DNA of 63,098 bases from Flavobacteriales bacterium (GCA_017987895.1 JAGNSU010000012.1:1-63098); one strand, 5' to 3'; counted from the first letter of the stretch, positions 1-9,394 are shown. Notes: generated from the sequence alone by a model not told the origin. Program-made: numbers and translations.

Positions 1-131
1 AGGAGATCAGCGACATCCTGCGTTCGTTCGAACGCTACGAGTATTTCGTGAAGAGCACCTACCAGGGCTCCAAGCTCCACGAGGACCTGCGCGGCCGGTA
101 CGATGAGCTGATGCGCTTCATCAACCCGTAA
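1..131 (+). CDS. C-terminal end of a CBS-domain protein (partial)
   Basis: The window opens inside a reading frame whose codons start at base 3 and which stops with TAA at 129-131. About 42 residues are visible, including SFERYEYFV and the end DELMRFINP. This resembles the C-terminus of the CBS-domain (AcuB-like) protein that precedes nadK in Flavobacteriales, from memory of that family. The CBS pair itself lies upstream, outside the window. The next gene starts 14 bp later on the same strand, so they are probably co-transcribed. The assignment rests on a short tail and on synteny. Confidence 0.55.
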   Translation, partial: EISDILRSFERYEYFVKSTYQGSKLHEDLRGRYDELMRFINP

Positions 132-145
132 GCCGCCCCTGCGCC

Positions 146-1546
146 ATGCGCTGGAGTAGGCGCTCATTTCTTCCTCTTGCCACGCTGCTGCTGCCGATAC
201 ACCTGGCAGCGCAAGCCTACGAGGGTCCTTTCCGCATCGGTGGTGTGGTGGTCACCGGTAACAAGGTGACGCGCGACCGGGTGATCCTCCGTGAGCTCAC
301 CGTGCAGGAAGGGGACACACTGAACACACAAGAACTACAGGCCGCTCTTGCGCGCAGTCGGGAGAACCTGCTGAACACCGGGCTCTTCAACACGGTCACC
401 GTGCTCCCTGTCTTCCTCGGCCCGCAAGAGGCCTTCGTGCAGGTGGAGGTGAACGAGCGCTGGTACCTCTGGCCCTCGCCCATCTTCGAACTGGCGGATC
501 CCAACTTCAACGTGTGGTGGGAAACGAAGGATTTCGACCGCGTGAACTATGGTCTCTACCTGTACCGCTACAACTTCCGCGGTATGAACGAGACGGTCTA
601 CCTCAAAGCCCAGCTGGGTTATGCACAGCAATATGGTGTGAAGTACAAAGTGCCTTTCCTAAGCCGCGATGGGCGTTGGGGACTGAGCGTGGGTGGCGGC
701 TACTACCAGCAGAACGAGATCACCGTCGCGACGGAGGACAACGAACGCATCTTTTACCGACCGCCGGAAGGGAACGCACGCACCGAATGGAACGCGGAGA
801 CCGAACTCACCTTTCGGCGTACGCACGATGTAAGGCACGCGTTCCGACTGGCCTATCGAAGCGCCACCGTGGTGCCTGAGGTGGCCCTGGGCTGGCCGGA
901 CCATTTCAATGATGGGGCGCCATCCATCAGCTACCTGAGCATCGGCTACACCTTCCTCCGCGACCGGCGCGATACGCGCATCTTCACCACCGTTGGCAGC
1001 TATGCGGAGCTGAAGGTGGACCGGTTCGGGCTGGGGCTGTTGGACGAACAGGCGCCGGAGAACACGGTGATCTATGGCACGGTGAAGAAATGGTGGCACC
1101 CCGCCGAGCGGTGGATCGCCTCCCTCGGGCTGCGTGGACGCACCACGCTGGGCCCGCCGCCACCCTACTTCGTCCAGGAAGGGTTGGGCTACGCGCACTA
1201 TGTACGCGGCTACGAGTACTACGTGATCGATGGTCAGCATTTCGTGCTGGGCCGTGCGAACGTGTTCTTCGCGTTGGTGAAGCCGCTCACCCGCCGCGTG
1301 GGCTTCATGCCGATGGAGGCTTTCCGGACCTTGCATCTTGCGCTCTATCTGAACGCCTTCGCGGATATGGGATATGTGTGGGATGACCGGTATGCTGCAG
1401 AGAACCCACTGGCCAATGCGTGGTTGAACGGCCAGGGCGTCGGCTTGGACCTCGTCACCTCCTACGATCAAGTGGTGCGCGGCGAATACAGCTTGAACGC
1501 CCGGGGAGAGCATGGTTTCTTCCTACATTTCACGCAGCCATTTTGA
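146..1546 (+). CDS. POTRA-domain outer-membrane beta-barrel protein (BamA/TamA superfamily)
   Basis: The 466-residue protein has a signal peptide ending near residue 22 (AAQA). One POTRA-like domain follows (about 27-105, with GGVVVTGNKVT and the NTGLFNTVTV turn), then a long aromatic-rich segment consistent with a Bam-type 16-stranded barrel. It ends in a C-terminal Phe, the usual beta-signal for outer-membrane insertion. It is much shorter than BamA (834 aa in this window) and has one POTRA instead of five. It sits just before nadK in the envelope block. A role in outer-membrane protein or lipid handling is likely, but the substrate is unknown. Confidence 0.8.
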   Translation: MRWSRRSFLPLATLLLPIHLAAQAYEGPFRIGGVVVTGNKVTRDRVILRELTVQEGDTLNTQELQAALARSRENLLNTGLFNTVTVLPVFLGPQEAFVQVEVNERWYLWPSPIFELADPNFNVWWETKDFDRVNYGLYLYRYNFRGMNETVYLKAQLGYAQQYGVKYKVPFLSRDGRWGLSVGGGYYQQNEITVATEDNERIFYRPPEGNARTEWNAETELTFRRTHDVRHAFRLAYRSATVVPEVALGWPDHFNDGAPSISYLSIGYTFLRDRRDTRIFTTVGSYAELKVDRFGLGLLDEQAPENTVIYGTVKKWWHPAERWIASLGLRGRTTLGPPPPYFVQEGLGYAHYVRGYEYYVIDGQHFVLGRANVFFALVKPLTRRVGFMPMEAFRTLHLALYLNAFADMGYVWDDRYAAENPLANAWLNGQGVGLDLVTSYDQVVRGEYSLNARGEHGFFLHFTQPF

Positions 1547-1572
1547 ACGCCCCGCTTCGGTGGGATAAACAC

Positions 1573-2457
1573 ATGCGGATCGGCATCCTAGCGCGGCGGC
1601 CGGAGCCGGAAATGCTCCCGCTGATCGCCGACCTGTTGGACCGGATGCCCCGTTCCGGCCTTGTCCCTGTCCTTGATCACAGCGTCGCAGGCCAGCTCGC
1701 CACCCAAGGGTTGGGACGAGAAGTGGCCACCTTCCCGACGGATCAGGTGCCGGCCGATCTGGATCTGGTGATCAGCCTCGGTGGCGATGGCACCTTTCTG
1801 CGTTCCGTGGGTCTTGTGGCGCGCCAAGGCATTCCGGTGCTCGGGGTGAACCTGGGCCGTCTGGGTTTCCTGGCCGCCATTCGCACGGAGGAATTGGATG
1901 AGGCCTTGGGACATCTGTCCAAGCGCCAGTTCACTTTGGAAGAACGCATCCTGCTGAGCCTCGAAGGCTGCGATGCGGAGTTCGAGGGCAATACCCTGGC
2001 CCTGAACGATGTGAGCTTCCACAAGCGCGACACCTCCTCCATGATCACGGTGAATACCTACGTGGACGGGCGCTTCCTGAACACCTATTGGGCCGATGGT
2101 CTCATCATCGCCACACCTACCGGCTCCACCGCCTACTCGCTCAGTTGCGGTGGCCCCATCCTGGACCCGGCTTGCCAGGGCTTGGTGATCACCCCGGTGG
2201 CGCCGCACAACTTGAACGTGCGTCCCTTCGTGGTGCCGGACAGCAGCGTGGTGCGCATCGTGGTGGAGGCCCGTGAGGACAAGTACCTGGTGAACCTGGA
2301 CGCGCGAAGCACCACCCTGAGCGACCCACGCAGCCTGACCGTGCGCCGCGCGGAACTATCCGCGAGATTCGTACACCTGCCGGAACACGACTTTTTCACT
2401 ACCCTGCGCAACAAGTTGAACTGGGGGCTGGACGCGCGATCGGGGCCGGCGCGGTGA
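1573..2457 (+). CDS. nadK: NAD kinase
   Basis: This 294-residue cytoplasmic enzyme phosphorylates NAD to NADP. The GGDGT nucleotide-binding motif is at residues 70-74, followed by FLRS. The second conserved block, TPTGSTAYSLSCGGP, begins at 181, and LNDVSFHK is near 144. The ATG at 1573 was chosen over upstream in-frame starts because it gives the usual family length and begins directly with the MRIGILARR beta strand; the longer frame would overlap the previous gene. It is followed with no gap by a small secreted protein. Confidence 0.95.
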   Translation: MRIGILARRPEPEMLPLIADLLDRMPRSGLVPVLDHSVAGQLATQGLGREVATFPTDQVPADLDLVISLGGDGTFLRSVGLVARQGIPVLGVNLGRLGFLAAIRTEELDEALGHLSKRQFTLEERILLSLEGCDAEFEGNTLALNDVSFHKRDTSSMITVNTYVDGRFLNTYWADGLIIATPTGSTAYSLSCGGPILDPACQGLVITPVAPHNLNVRPFVVPDSSVVRIVVEAREDKYLVNLDARSTTLSDPRSLTVRRAELSARFVHLPEHDFFTTLRNKLNWGLDARSGPAR

Positions 2458-2471
2458 ATGGGTGCTCGGTG

Positions 2472-3047
2472 ATGAACACCACCCCTTGGCGCTTCCTGCT
2501 CGCTATCATTTGCGCGCTGCCCCTTTCGAGCACAGCGCAAAACGACAGCATCCGAGCCAAGCAGCACAGCATCTACATCGGCCTCTTAGGCAATGGGCTC
2601 TTGTACTCCTTCGCCTATGATCTTAGCTGGCCCGTTGGGAGAAGCCGTATGTCAGCAGGATTAGGTGCAGGCTACCTGCCAGATCCTGGACCAAAAGAGG
2701 AGGACGCACCTGCGGTTTCGAAATTCACACTGCCCGTTCAATGGAACTGGTATCATGGAAAGAAGGGCAGATTTGAGCATGGCTTGGGTCTTACCTATGC
2801 CAGGGGATTAAGTGCTAATGCCGATAGTCATTCGGATGCTCTCTGGGCTGCGATCAAACCGATCGCCTATCGCTCGCAGAGGCCACAAGGAGGTTTCTTC
2901 TTCAGGGTACAAGCCTACCTCATGATAAAGTTCGCAGAGCTCAACCCAGAATGGGAGCCTTATAGGGAAGGGGGTGATCTGCCAGGCTTTGTAGTCAGAC
3001 CGTTCATCGGCATCGATCTAGGCTACACATTCCCGACCAAGCGCTAG
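2472..3047 (+). CDS. Secreted or outer-membrane protein of unknown function
   Basis: The 191-residue protein has a clear signal peptide (MNTTPWRFLLAII, cut near STAQ). Its alternating Gly/aromatic segments (GLLGNGLLYSFAYDL, SAGLGAGYLP, FIGIDLGYTF) suggest a small outer-membrane beta-barrel. A GTG at 2454 overlapping the nadK stop is possible, but the ATG at 2472 places the signal peptide correctly. Base composition is lower in GC than its neighbours: by hand count, 30 of 60 bases in 2881-2940. The gene interrupts the usual nadK-DUF6089 adjacency, suggesting an insertion. No specific family was recognised. Confidence 0.65.
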   Translation: MNTTPWRFLLAIICALPLSSTAQNDSIRAKQHSIYIGLLGNGLLYSFAYDLSWPVGRSRMSAGLGAGYLPDPGPKEEDAPAVSKFTLPVQWNWYHGKKGRFEHGLGLTYARGLSANADSHSDALWAAIKPIAYRSQRPQGGFFFRVQAYLMIKFAELNPEWEPYREGGDLPGFVVRPFIGIDLGYTFPTKR

Positions 3048-3065
3048 CCCTGGAGAGCCCAAACC

Positions 3066-3073
3066 TAACTTCG
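3066..3073 (+). promoter_or_regulatory. Candidate Bacteroidota -7 promoter box (TAACTTCG)
   Basis: The octamer TAACTTCG fits the Bacteroidota sigma-A -7 pattern TAnnTTTG with one change. It lies 50 bp before the ATG of the DUF6089 gene, just after the previous stop. No good -33 TTTG was found at the usual distance, so this is only a candidate. Confidence 0.35.
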
Positions 3074-3122
3074 CCCCCCTTCCGGCGTATACCACGCCGC
3101 TTTCCACAGCGTTCAGGAACCC

Positions 3123-3950
3123 ATGCGCCTCGCGCTCCTCATTGTCCTCCTCCTTCCCCTCCAGGGCTTGCGGGCCCAGGTGAGCGAATTGGGCATCACC
3201 GGCGGGGTCACCTACTACATCGGGGATATCAACCCCTACAAGCACTACCCAGCCCGGATGAAGCCTATGGGAGGGCTGCTATTCCGGTACAACTTCGGGA
3301 GCCGCTATGCCGTTCGGGCCCAGGCACTTTACGGCACCCTGGAGGCCTTCGACAGCGATTCGCCGGATAGCCTCCAACAGCTACGGAACCTGAGCTTCCG
3401 GGCCAACATCTTTGAATTGGCCTTGTTGGGCGAGATCAACTTCTTCCACTACCGGGCGGGAGGCAAGGACGGGAGATCCTGGACCCCTTTTGTTTTCGCT
3501 GGCCTGTGCTATTTCCGGGCGAACCCCCGGGCCCAGTTGGACAATACCTGGTACGATCTGCAGCCTTTAGGCACTGAAGGTCAAGGGGGTACGAGCGAAG
3601 ACGGTGGGGGCAGCCTCTACAAGGTCGACCAAGTAGGCATCCCGTTCGGGGCCGGCCTCAAGTTCGCCCTGGGAAAGCGGGTGGACCTGCAATTGGAATG
3701 GGGCTTGCGCCGCACCTTCACGGACTATCTGGACGATGTGAGCGGCACCTACGCGGATCCGGAGCAGTTGAACCCACTGGCCGCCGAACTGAGCGACCCC
3801 AGCTTGGATGCCGCCATTACGGACCGTACCGGCCAGGCGCGCGGCGACACGCAAACACGGGATTGGTACCAGTACACCGGGCTCAGCCTGTCCGTACTGC
3901 TCACCAAGTTCACCGAGTGCGACCAGCTGTACTTCAGGATGAAGCGGTGA
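3123..3950 (+). CDS. DUF6089-family outer-membrane beta-barrel protein
   Basis: The 275-residue protein has a signal peptide (MRLALLIVLLLPLQGLRAQ). The mature start, VSELGITGGVTYYIGDINP, is typical of DUF6089. Alternating strands with aromatic girdle residues follow. In Flavobacteriales this gene lies between nadK and uppS, as here. The biochemical role is not established; the conserved position next to bamA and ompH genes suggests envelope assembly. The start codon is preceded by a TAACTTCG promoter-like box. Confidence 0.85.
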   Translation: MRLALLIVLLLPLQGLRAQVSELGITGGVTYYIGDINPYKHYPARMKPMGGLLFRYNFGSRYAVRAQALYGTLEAFDSDSPDSLQQLRNLSFRANIFELALLGEINFFHYRAGGKDGRSWTPFVFAGLCYFRANPRAQLDNTWYDLQPLGTEGQGGTSEDGGGSLYKVDQVGIPFGAGLKFALGKRVDLQLEWGLRRTFTDYLDDVSGTYADPEQLNPLAAELSDPSLDAAITDRTGQARGDTQTRDWYQYTGLSLSVLLTKFTECDQLYFRMKR

Positions 3951-4031
3951 TCCGCGGGATCCTGCCATCTTTGCGCCCTCTTACCGCCACCTGGTAGGAA
4001 GCGCCCCTTGCGGGCAGTTCACGAGCCTTCC

Positions 4032-4778
4032 ATGGAACTCCGCGACCGGATCGATCCCGCACGTGTGCCCAAACATGTCGCCATCATCATGGACGGCAAC
4101 GGCCGCTGGGCCGAACGGCAGGGCGAGCACCGCGTGGTGGGCCATACCAGCGGGGTGAAGGCCGTACGTGACACCTTGGTGGGCGCCACGGAGATCGGGA
4201 TAAAATATCTCACGCTTTATGCGTTCAGTACCGAGAACTGGAACCGCCCGCAGGCCGAAGTGGATGCCCTGATGGACCTTCTGGTGCGCACGTTGATGAG
4301 CGAACTGGAGAGCCTGAACGAGAACGGCGTGCGCCTGCATGCCATCGGCGACCTGGAAAGCCTTCCCGGCGATTGCCCGGCCATTCTACAGAAAGCCATC
4401 GCCAGCACGGCGCACAACGACCGCATCACCCTCACTCTGGCGCTGAGCTACAGTTCCCGCTGGGAGTTGGTACGTATGGCCAAACAGTTGGCCCAGGAAG
4501 CACGGGACGGAAAATTGGACCCCGATCGGATCGATGAGGGCGTTGTGGCCGCGCGGCTCTGCACGGCGGGCATGCCCGACCCGGAACTGCTGATCCGCAC
4601 CAGCGGTGAGCAGCGCATAAGCAACTACCTCTTGTGGCAGATCGCGTATGCCGAGCTCTTCTTCACCCCCGCGCTCTGGCCGGATTTCCGGAAGGAGGAC
4701 CTCTTTGAAGCGGTACTGGACTACCAACAGCGCGAGCGGCGCTTCGGGCTCATCAGCGAACAGGTGTCACCGCGCTAG
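4032..4778 (+). CDS. uppS: Undecaprenyl-diphosphate synthase (cis-prenyltransferase)
   Basis: This 248-residue enzyme adds isopentenyl units in cis to farnesyl diphosphate, making the C55 carrier lipid for peptidoglycan and polysaccharide synthesis. Signatures are HVAIIMDGNGRWA with catalytic Asp21, FSTENWNRP near 66-73, and RTSGEQRISNYLLWQ in the C-terminal part. The ATG at 4032 gives the normal length; a TTG eight codons upstream is less likely. The gene ends three bases before the bamA ATG, so the two are almost certainly co-translated. Confidence 0.96.
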   Translation: MELRDRIDPARVPKHVAIIMDGNGRWAERQGEHRVVGHTSGVKAVRDTLVGATEIGIKYLTLYAFSTENWNRPQAEVDALMDLLVRTLMSELESLNENGVRLHAIGDLESLPGDCPAILQKAIASTAHNDRITLTLALSYSSRWELVRMAKQLAQEARDGKLDPDRIDEGVVAARLCTAGMPDPELLIRTSGEQRISNYLLWQIAYAELFFTPALWPDFRKEDLFEAVLDYQQRERRFGLISEQVSPR

Positions 4779-4781
4779 TTG

Positions 4782-7286
4782 ATGAAGGTCCTTTCGCTCG
4801 TTCTGATCGCCCTCGGGGCCGGCCTCTCCGCCCTGGCGCAGCCCATGATGGACCCTGCGTTGGCGCGCGACTACGAGATCGGCGGGTTGACGGTGAGCGG
4901 CACCACCACGGTGGACGTGAACGCCGTGATGCTCTTCAGCGGCCTGAAAGTGGGCGAGAAAGTGCTGGTGCCCGGTCCGCGCATCGCCGATGCGATCAAG
5001 AACATCTGGGACCAGAAGCTCTTCAGCGATGTGCGGGTGGAGGCCGCGGAGATCCGGGGAGGCACGATCTTCCTGAACATCGTCGTGACCGAAAAGCCGC
5101 GCCTCTCGCGGTTCAAGTTCGAAGGCATCACCAAGAGCGACGCGGACAAACTGCGCGAGCAACTGCAACTGGTGCGCGGGCAGCAGGTGAACGAAGCGCT
5201 CTTGAGCAACACCCGCAGCACCATCAGCCGGTACTATGTGGACAAGGGCTTCATGAAGGCCGACGCGGTGATCACCCAAACGAACGACACGCTGATGGAG
5301 AACAGCGTGCTGCTGGTGATCGATGTGCGCAAAGGGAAGAAAGTGCGGATCAAGGATGTGCGGATCAACGGCAACGAGGCCTTGAGCGATGCCAAAGTGC
5401 GCCGTTCCTTGAAGAAGACCCGGCGCAAGAACTGGTACAACCCGTTCGGGGCGAGCAAATTCATCGCCAAGACCTATCGGGTGGACAAGGAGAACGTGAT
5501 CAATGAATACAACGAGGCCGGGTACCGCAACGCCACCATCGTGCGCGACACCACCTACTTCGTGAACGACCGCAAGCTGATGGTGGAGATCGACGTGGAG
5601 GAAGGCAACAAGTTCTACTTCCGCGAGATCTACTTCACCGGCAACACCAAGCACACGGACCGGGAACTGCTGGACATCCTGAACATCAAACGCGGGGATG
5701 TTTACAACAAGACCGCGCTCGACAGCAGGATGTACATGAACCAGAGCGGCCGCGACATCAGTTCGCTCTACATGGACGATGGCTACCTGAGCTTCTACCC
5801 CGAAGTGGTGGAAGTGGCCGTGGGCGACAGCATCGACCTGGACATCCGCATACGCGAGGGCAAGCAGTACCGGATCCGCAACGTCATCATCAAAGGGAAC
5901 ACAAAGACGAACGAGCACGTGATCCGCCGGGAGATCCGCACGAAACCCGGCCAGCTCTTCAATCGCAGCGACGTGCTACGGACCCAGCGCGAACTGGCGA
6001 ACCTGGGCTACTTCGATCCGGAGAAGTTGGGTGTGAACCCCGTGCAGGACGCGCGTACCGGAACGGTGGACCTGGAGTACACCGTGGAGGAGAAACCCAG
6101 CGACCGCTTGGAACTGAGCGGCGGCTGGGGCGCGGGCCGTCTGGTGTTGTCATTGGGCCTTTCGTTCACCAACTTCTCCATGCGCAATATCGCCAAACCC
6201 AGCGCGTGGCAGCCGCTCCCCGCAGGTGATGGCCAGACCTTGAACCTGCGCGCCCAGACCAACGGCCGTTACTTCCAGAGCTACAGCATGAGCTTCGTGG
6301 AACCCTGGCTGGGGGGCCACAAACAGAACTCGCTCAGTTTGTCCGTGTTCCATTCGGTGCAGACCAACGGCAAGGACAAGTTCATCAACACCGATGACGG
6401 CAAGGTGGCCAACCCGGAGCGGCAGTCGTTGCTCATCACCGGTGGTTCCGTGGGCCTGGGCAAGCGTCTCCCCTGGCCGGACGATTACTTCCTGCTGCGC
6501 CAGAGCATCAACTACCAGCTCTACGACCTGCGCAATTGGACCTCGCTCTTCTCGTTCAGCAACGGTCAGAGCAATGTGCTCTCCTACCAGATCTCCATTT
6601 CACGCAACTCGGTGGACGCGCCCTTCTTCGCACGCAGTGGTTCGGACGTAACGCTGAGCTTGAAGGCCACACCGCCCTATTCGTGGTTCCAACCCGGGCG
6701 TGATTGGGCCTCCGAAGAGCCGGCAACGCGCTACCAATGGGCCGAGTTCCACAAGTGGAAATTCTCCACCCAGTGGTTCACGCGCATCACGCGCACCAAG
6801 AGCGGACATGACCTGGTCTTGATGACGCGCGCCGGGTTCGGCTTCCTGGGCAGGTACAATGCGAACCTGGGGAACAGTCCCTTCGAGCGCTTCTTCCTTG
6901 GTGGGAGCGCCCTTACCGGGTTCCAGTTGGACGGACGCGAGATCGTGGGCTTGCGCGGCTACGATGATCTCTCCCTGGCGCCGGGCACGGGGAACTTCTT
7001 GATCAACAAATACACCACCGAGCTGCGGTTCCCGATCTCGTTGAACCCATCGGCCACCATCTTCGCCCTTACCTTCCTGGAGGCGGGCAATACCTGGAGC
7101 GAGTTCGACAAGTTCGATCCCTTCTCGCTTTACCGCTCCGCAGGGATCGGCCTGCGGCTCTTCCTTCCCATGTTCGGCCCCATGGGTCTGGATTATGGTT
7201 GGCGGTTCGACGATCTACCCGACCAGCCGCAAATGGCCAAAGGACAGTTCCATTTCACTATCGGCATCGATCTTGGAGAGCTCTGA
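4782..7286 (+). CDS. bamA: Outer-membrane protein assembly factor BamA
   Basis: The 834-residue protein folds and inserts beta-barrel proteins into the outer membrane. A signal peptide ends near AALAQ/ALAQP. Five POTRA repeats span about residues 30-430; recognisable units are IGGLTVSGTTTVD, RFKFEGITKSD, KDVRINGNEALSD, REIYFTGNTKHTD and RNVIIKGNTKTNE. The Omp85 barrel follows from about 440, with GGWGAGRLVLSLGLSFTNF at its start and GLRGYDDLSLAPG in the conserved L6 region. It ends GIDLGEL without a terminal aromatic. The ATG at 4782 is preferred to the overlapping TTG at 4779. It is followed by two Skp-like chaperones. Confidence 0.96.
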   Translation: MKVLSLVLIALGAGLSALAQPMMDPALARDYEIGGLTVSGTTTVDVNAVMLFSGLKVGEKVLVPGPRIADAIKNIWDQKLFSDVRVEAAEIRGGTIFLNIVVTEKPRLSRFKFEGITKSDADKLREQLQLVRGQQVNEALLSNTRSTISRYYVDKGFMKADAVITQTNDTLMENSVLLVIDVRKGKKVRIKDVRINGNEALSDAKVRRSLKKTRRKNWYNPFGASKFIAKTYRVDKENVINEYNEAGYRNATIVRDTTYFVNDRKLMVEIDVEEGNKFYFREIYFTGNTKHTDRELLDILNIKRGDVYNKTALDSRMYMNQSGRDISSLYMDDGYLSFYPEVVEVAVGDSIDLDIRIREGKQYRIRNVIIKGNTKTNEHVIRREIRTKPGQLFNRSDVLRTQRELANLGYFDPEKLGVNPVQDARTGTVDLEYTVEEKPSDRLELSGGWGAGRLVLSLGLSFTNFSMRNIAKPSAWQPLPAGDGQTLNLRAQTNGRYFQSYSMSFVEPWLGGHKQNSLSLSVFHSVQTNGKDKFINTDDGKVANPERQSLLITGGSVGLGKRLPWPDDYFLLRQSINYQLYDLRNWTSLFSFSNGQSNVLSYQISISRNSVDAPFFARSGSDVTLSLKATPPYSWFQPGRDWASEEPATRYQWAEFHKWKFSTQWFTRITRTKSGHDLVLMTRAGFGFLGRYNANLGNSPFERFFLGGSALTGFQLDGREIVGLRGYDDLSLAPGTGNFLINKYTTELRFPISLNPSATIFALTFLEAGNTWSEFDKFDPFSLYRSAGIGLRLFLPMFGPMGLDYGWRFDDLPDQPQMAKGQFHFTIGIDLGEL

Positions 7287-7297
7287 GCGCGATCGCC

Positions 7298-7305
7298 TAT
7301 TTTCG
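7298..7305 (+). promoter_or_regulatory. Candidate -7 promoter box (TATTTTCG) before ompH
   Basis: TATTTTCG matches the TAnnTTyG pattern and lies 9 bp before the ompH start. A TTGG at 7273-7276 is about 21-22 bp upstream, close to the spacing expected for a Bacteroidota -33 element. It overlaps the end of the bamA operon, so it would be an internal promoter with a very short leader. Confidence 0.35.
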
Positions 7306-7314
7306 ACACCTTCC

Positions 7315-8001
7315 ATGAAGCGCCTCCTTCTCTTATCCCTTTTGCTGGGCGGGCTTTTTCCGGCGATCCGCACCCACGCGCAACGCATCGCGTTCGTGGA
7401 TACCAAGTATATCCTGGGCAAGATGCCCGATTATCAGACCGCGCAGCAGGAGCTGGACCGCATGAGCGGCCAGTGGCAGAAGGAGATCGACGACCGCTGG
7501 GAGACCATCCGCAAGCTCCAGGACTCCTACAACGCGGAGGCCATTCTGCTCACGGACGACATGAAGGCCTCGCGGCGGGAGGACATCGAGAAGAAGGAGC
7601 GCGACGCGCGGGACCTGCAGAAGAAGCGCTTCGGGCCGAAAGGGGACCTGTTCAAGAAGCGCGAAGAGCTGATCCAACCCATCCAGGACCGCATCTACCA
7701 GGCGATCAAAGAAGTGGCCGGCACTACGTACGTCGCCATCTTCGATATCGGCGGGCAGGGCAACAACGTGCTTTTCGCCAGCGAGAAATACGACAAGAGC
7801 GACAGCGTACTGCGCAAGCTCGGCATACGCCCCGATAAGGACGGCGACAGCGGCAACACGCGCGGCGGAGAGGACGAAGAGGAACAGCAGCAGGAGGAAC
7901 AGCGCCCAAAGGAGGACGGCTCCCAGCCTGACAACAGCACCACACCGGGCGAGAAACCGCGCGACACTGGCAACAGCAACACGATCACCCCGAAACGATG
8001 A
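7315..8001 (+). CDS. OmpH/Skp-family periplasmic chaperone with acidic tail
   Basis: This 228-residue Skp-like protein has a signal peptide (cut near THAQ) and the conserved beginning RIAFVDTKYILGKMPDY. A long charged coiled-coil region holds nascent outer-membrane proteins. The core ends near residue 170. After it comes a low-complexity Glu/Gln-rich tail (EDEEEQQQEEQRPKEDG), which is not part of the classic Skp fold. It lies directly after bamA and overlaps the next ompH gene by 4 bp (ATGA), implying coupled translation. The start at 7315 excludes a frame extension that lies within bamA. Confidence 0.88.
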   Translation: MKRLLLLSLLLGGLFPAIRTHAQRIAFVDTKYILGKMPDYQTAQQELDRMSGQWQKEIDDRWETIRKLQDSYNAEAILLTDDMKASRREDIEKKERDARDLQKKRFGPKGDLFKKREELIQPIQDRIYQAIKEVAGTTYVAIFDIGGQGNNVLFASEKYDKSDSVLRKLGIRPDKDGDSGNTRGGEDEEEQQQEEQRPKEDGSQPDNSTTPGEKPRDTGNSNTITPKR

Positions 8002-8516
8002 ACCTAGTTACGATGAAGACCCTGTTCCTTACCCTTGGCCTGCTCACGGCCGCCGCTCCGGCCGCCATGGCCCAGGGCAAGCTCGGCCATATCGACCGCC
8101 AGGCGTTGATGCTCATGTTGCCGGAGCGCAAAGACGCGGAGACCAAAATGCAGGCGTTCGCCAAAACACTGGACGATCGCCTGAAGGCCATGGGCGCGGA
8201 GTACCAGCAAAAGGTCACCGATGCGCAATCGCGTGAGGCGACCATGACGCAGACCGAGAAGGAAGTGGCCGTGCGCGAGATCGGCGAACTGGAACAAAGG
8301 ATCCAGGACGCCCAGGAGAAAGCCCAGGAGGACCTCGCCAAGCAGGAAGAGGAACTTCTCAAGCCCATGGTGGAGAAGACGAACCAAGCCATCAAGGCCG
8401 TGGCCGAGGAAAGCAACTTCACCTACATCTTCGACATCAGTGCGGGCATGGTCCTCTACTACGACAAGGGCGAGGATATCCTTCCGAAAGTGAAGGCCAA
8501 ACTCGCCATCCCATAG
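7998..8516 (+). CDS. OmpH/Skp-family periplasmic chaperone
   Basis: The second Skp-like chaperone has 172 residues, or 167 from the internal ATG at 8013. A signal peptide ends at AAMAQ, followed by KLGHIDRQALMLMLPERKDAE, an extended Lys/Glu/Gln coiled coil, and the terminal FTYIFDISAGMVLYYDKGEDI motif of the family. The 4-bp overlap with the upstream ompH makes the 7998 start plausible, although 8013 gives a more normal signal peptide. The tandem ompH pair after bamA is standard in Bacteroidota. Confidence 0.9.
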   Translation: MNLVTMKTLFLTLGLLTAAAPAAMAQGKLGHIDRQALMLMLPERKDAETKMQAFAKTLDDRLKAMGAEYQQKVTDAQSREATMTQTEKEVAVREIGELEQRIQDAQEKAQEDLAKQEEELLKPMVEKTNQAIKAVAEESNFTYIFDISAGMVLYYDKGEDILPKVKAKLAIP

Positions 8517-8526
8517 ATCCACGGCC

Positions 8527-9384
8527 GTGCCCACGGACGACCTCCCCACCTCGCACAGCCGAAGGCCAGGCGAAGGCGCGGTCGGCATCTTCGATTCGGG
8601 GATCGGTGGGCTTACGGTACTGAAGGCGATACGACAGGCGCTCCCCGCGGAGCGCCTGCTCTATTTCGGGGACAACGCCCATGTGCCCTACGGACCGCGT
8701 TCCTTGGAAGAGGTGCGCGGCTTCAGCCATGGTATCACCCGCGCATTGCTGGACCAGGGCTGCAAGCTGATCGTGATCGCGTGCAACACCGCGAGCGCGG
8801 CGGCGCTGACGAGCGTGCGCGAAGCATATCCGCAGGTGCCTTTCGTGGGCATGGAGCCGGCGGTGAAGCCGGCGGTGGAACACACGCGCACCGGCGTGGT
8901 GGGCGTGATCGCCACGGTGGCCACCTTCCAGAGCGAGCTCTACGCTTCCGTGGTGGAGCGCTTCGGCGTGGGCGTCGAAGTGCTGCACCAACCCTGTCCT
9001 GGTCTGGTGAAACAGATCGAAGCGGGTGAGTTCGATACGCCGCTTACCGAAAGCATGCTGCGCGGTTGGTTGGAGCCTATGCTGGCGCGCCACATCGATG
9101 CCCTGGTGCTGGCCTGTACACACTATCCCATCGTCCGTCCCCTCATCGAACGCATTGTAGGACCCGACGTGCGGGTGATCGATCCCGCGCCGGCGATCGC
9201 GCGGCAGGTGAAGCGTGTGCTCGAACAGGCTGGGCAACTCGCAGCGCATGATGCGCCCAATGGCACCCTTCTTTGGACCAGCGGCGAGCCCAGCGAGTTC
9301 GCGGTGATGATGGCGCGCATCGGCATGCCACGCATGGAGGTCCGGGGCGGGAAGTGGGAGAACTCCGCGCTCCTTTTGGTTTGA
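8527..9384 (+). CDS. murI: Glutamate racemase
   Basis: This 285-residue cytoplasmic enzyme converts L- to D-glutamate for peptidoglycan. GIFDSGIGGLTVL is at about 20-32 and YFGDNAHVPYG at 46-56. The two catalytic cysteines are Cys86 (IACNTAS) and Cys197 (LACTHYP). The GTG at 8527 is the only start that keeps the full first strand; it leaves a 17-residue N-terminal extension before GIFDSG. It lies 10 bp after the second ompH and closes the envelope-biogenesis run. Confidence 0.95.
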   Translation: MPTDDLPTSHSRRPGEGAVGIFDSGIGGLTVLKAIRQALPAERLLYFGDNAHVPYGPRSLEEVRGFSHGITRALLDQGCKLIVIACNTASAAALTSVREAYPQVPFVGMEPAVKPAVEHTRTGVVGVIATVATFQSELYASVVERFGVGVEVLHQPCPGLVKQIEAGEFDTPLTESMLRGWLEPMLARHIDALVLACTHYPIVRPLIERIVGPDVRVIDPAPAIARQVKRVLEQAGQLAAHDAPNGTLLWTSGEPSEFAVMMARIGMPRMEVRGGKWENSALLLV

Positions 9385-9394
9385 ACCTAGAGCG

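Noticed and set aside
4767..5918. Long - strand open frame of 383 codons inside bamA
   Set aside because: It is a shadow of the bamA frame in GC-rich DNA, with repetitive His/Val composition and no domain or start context.
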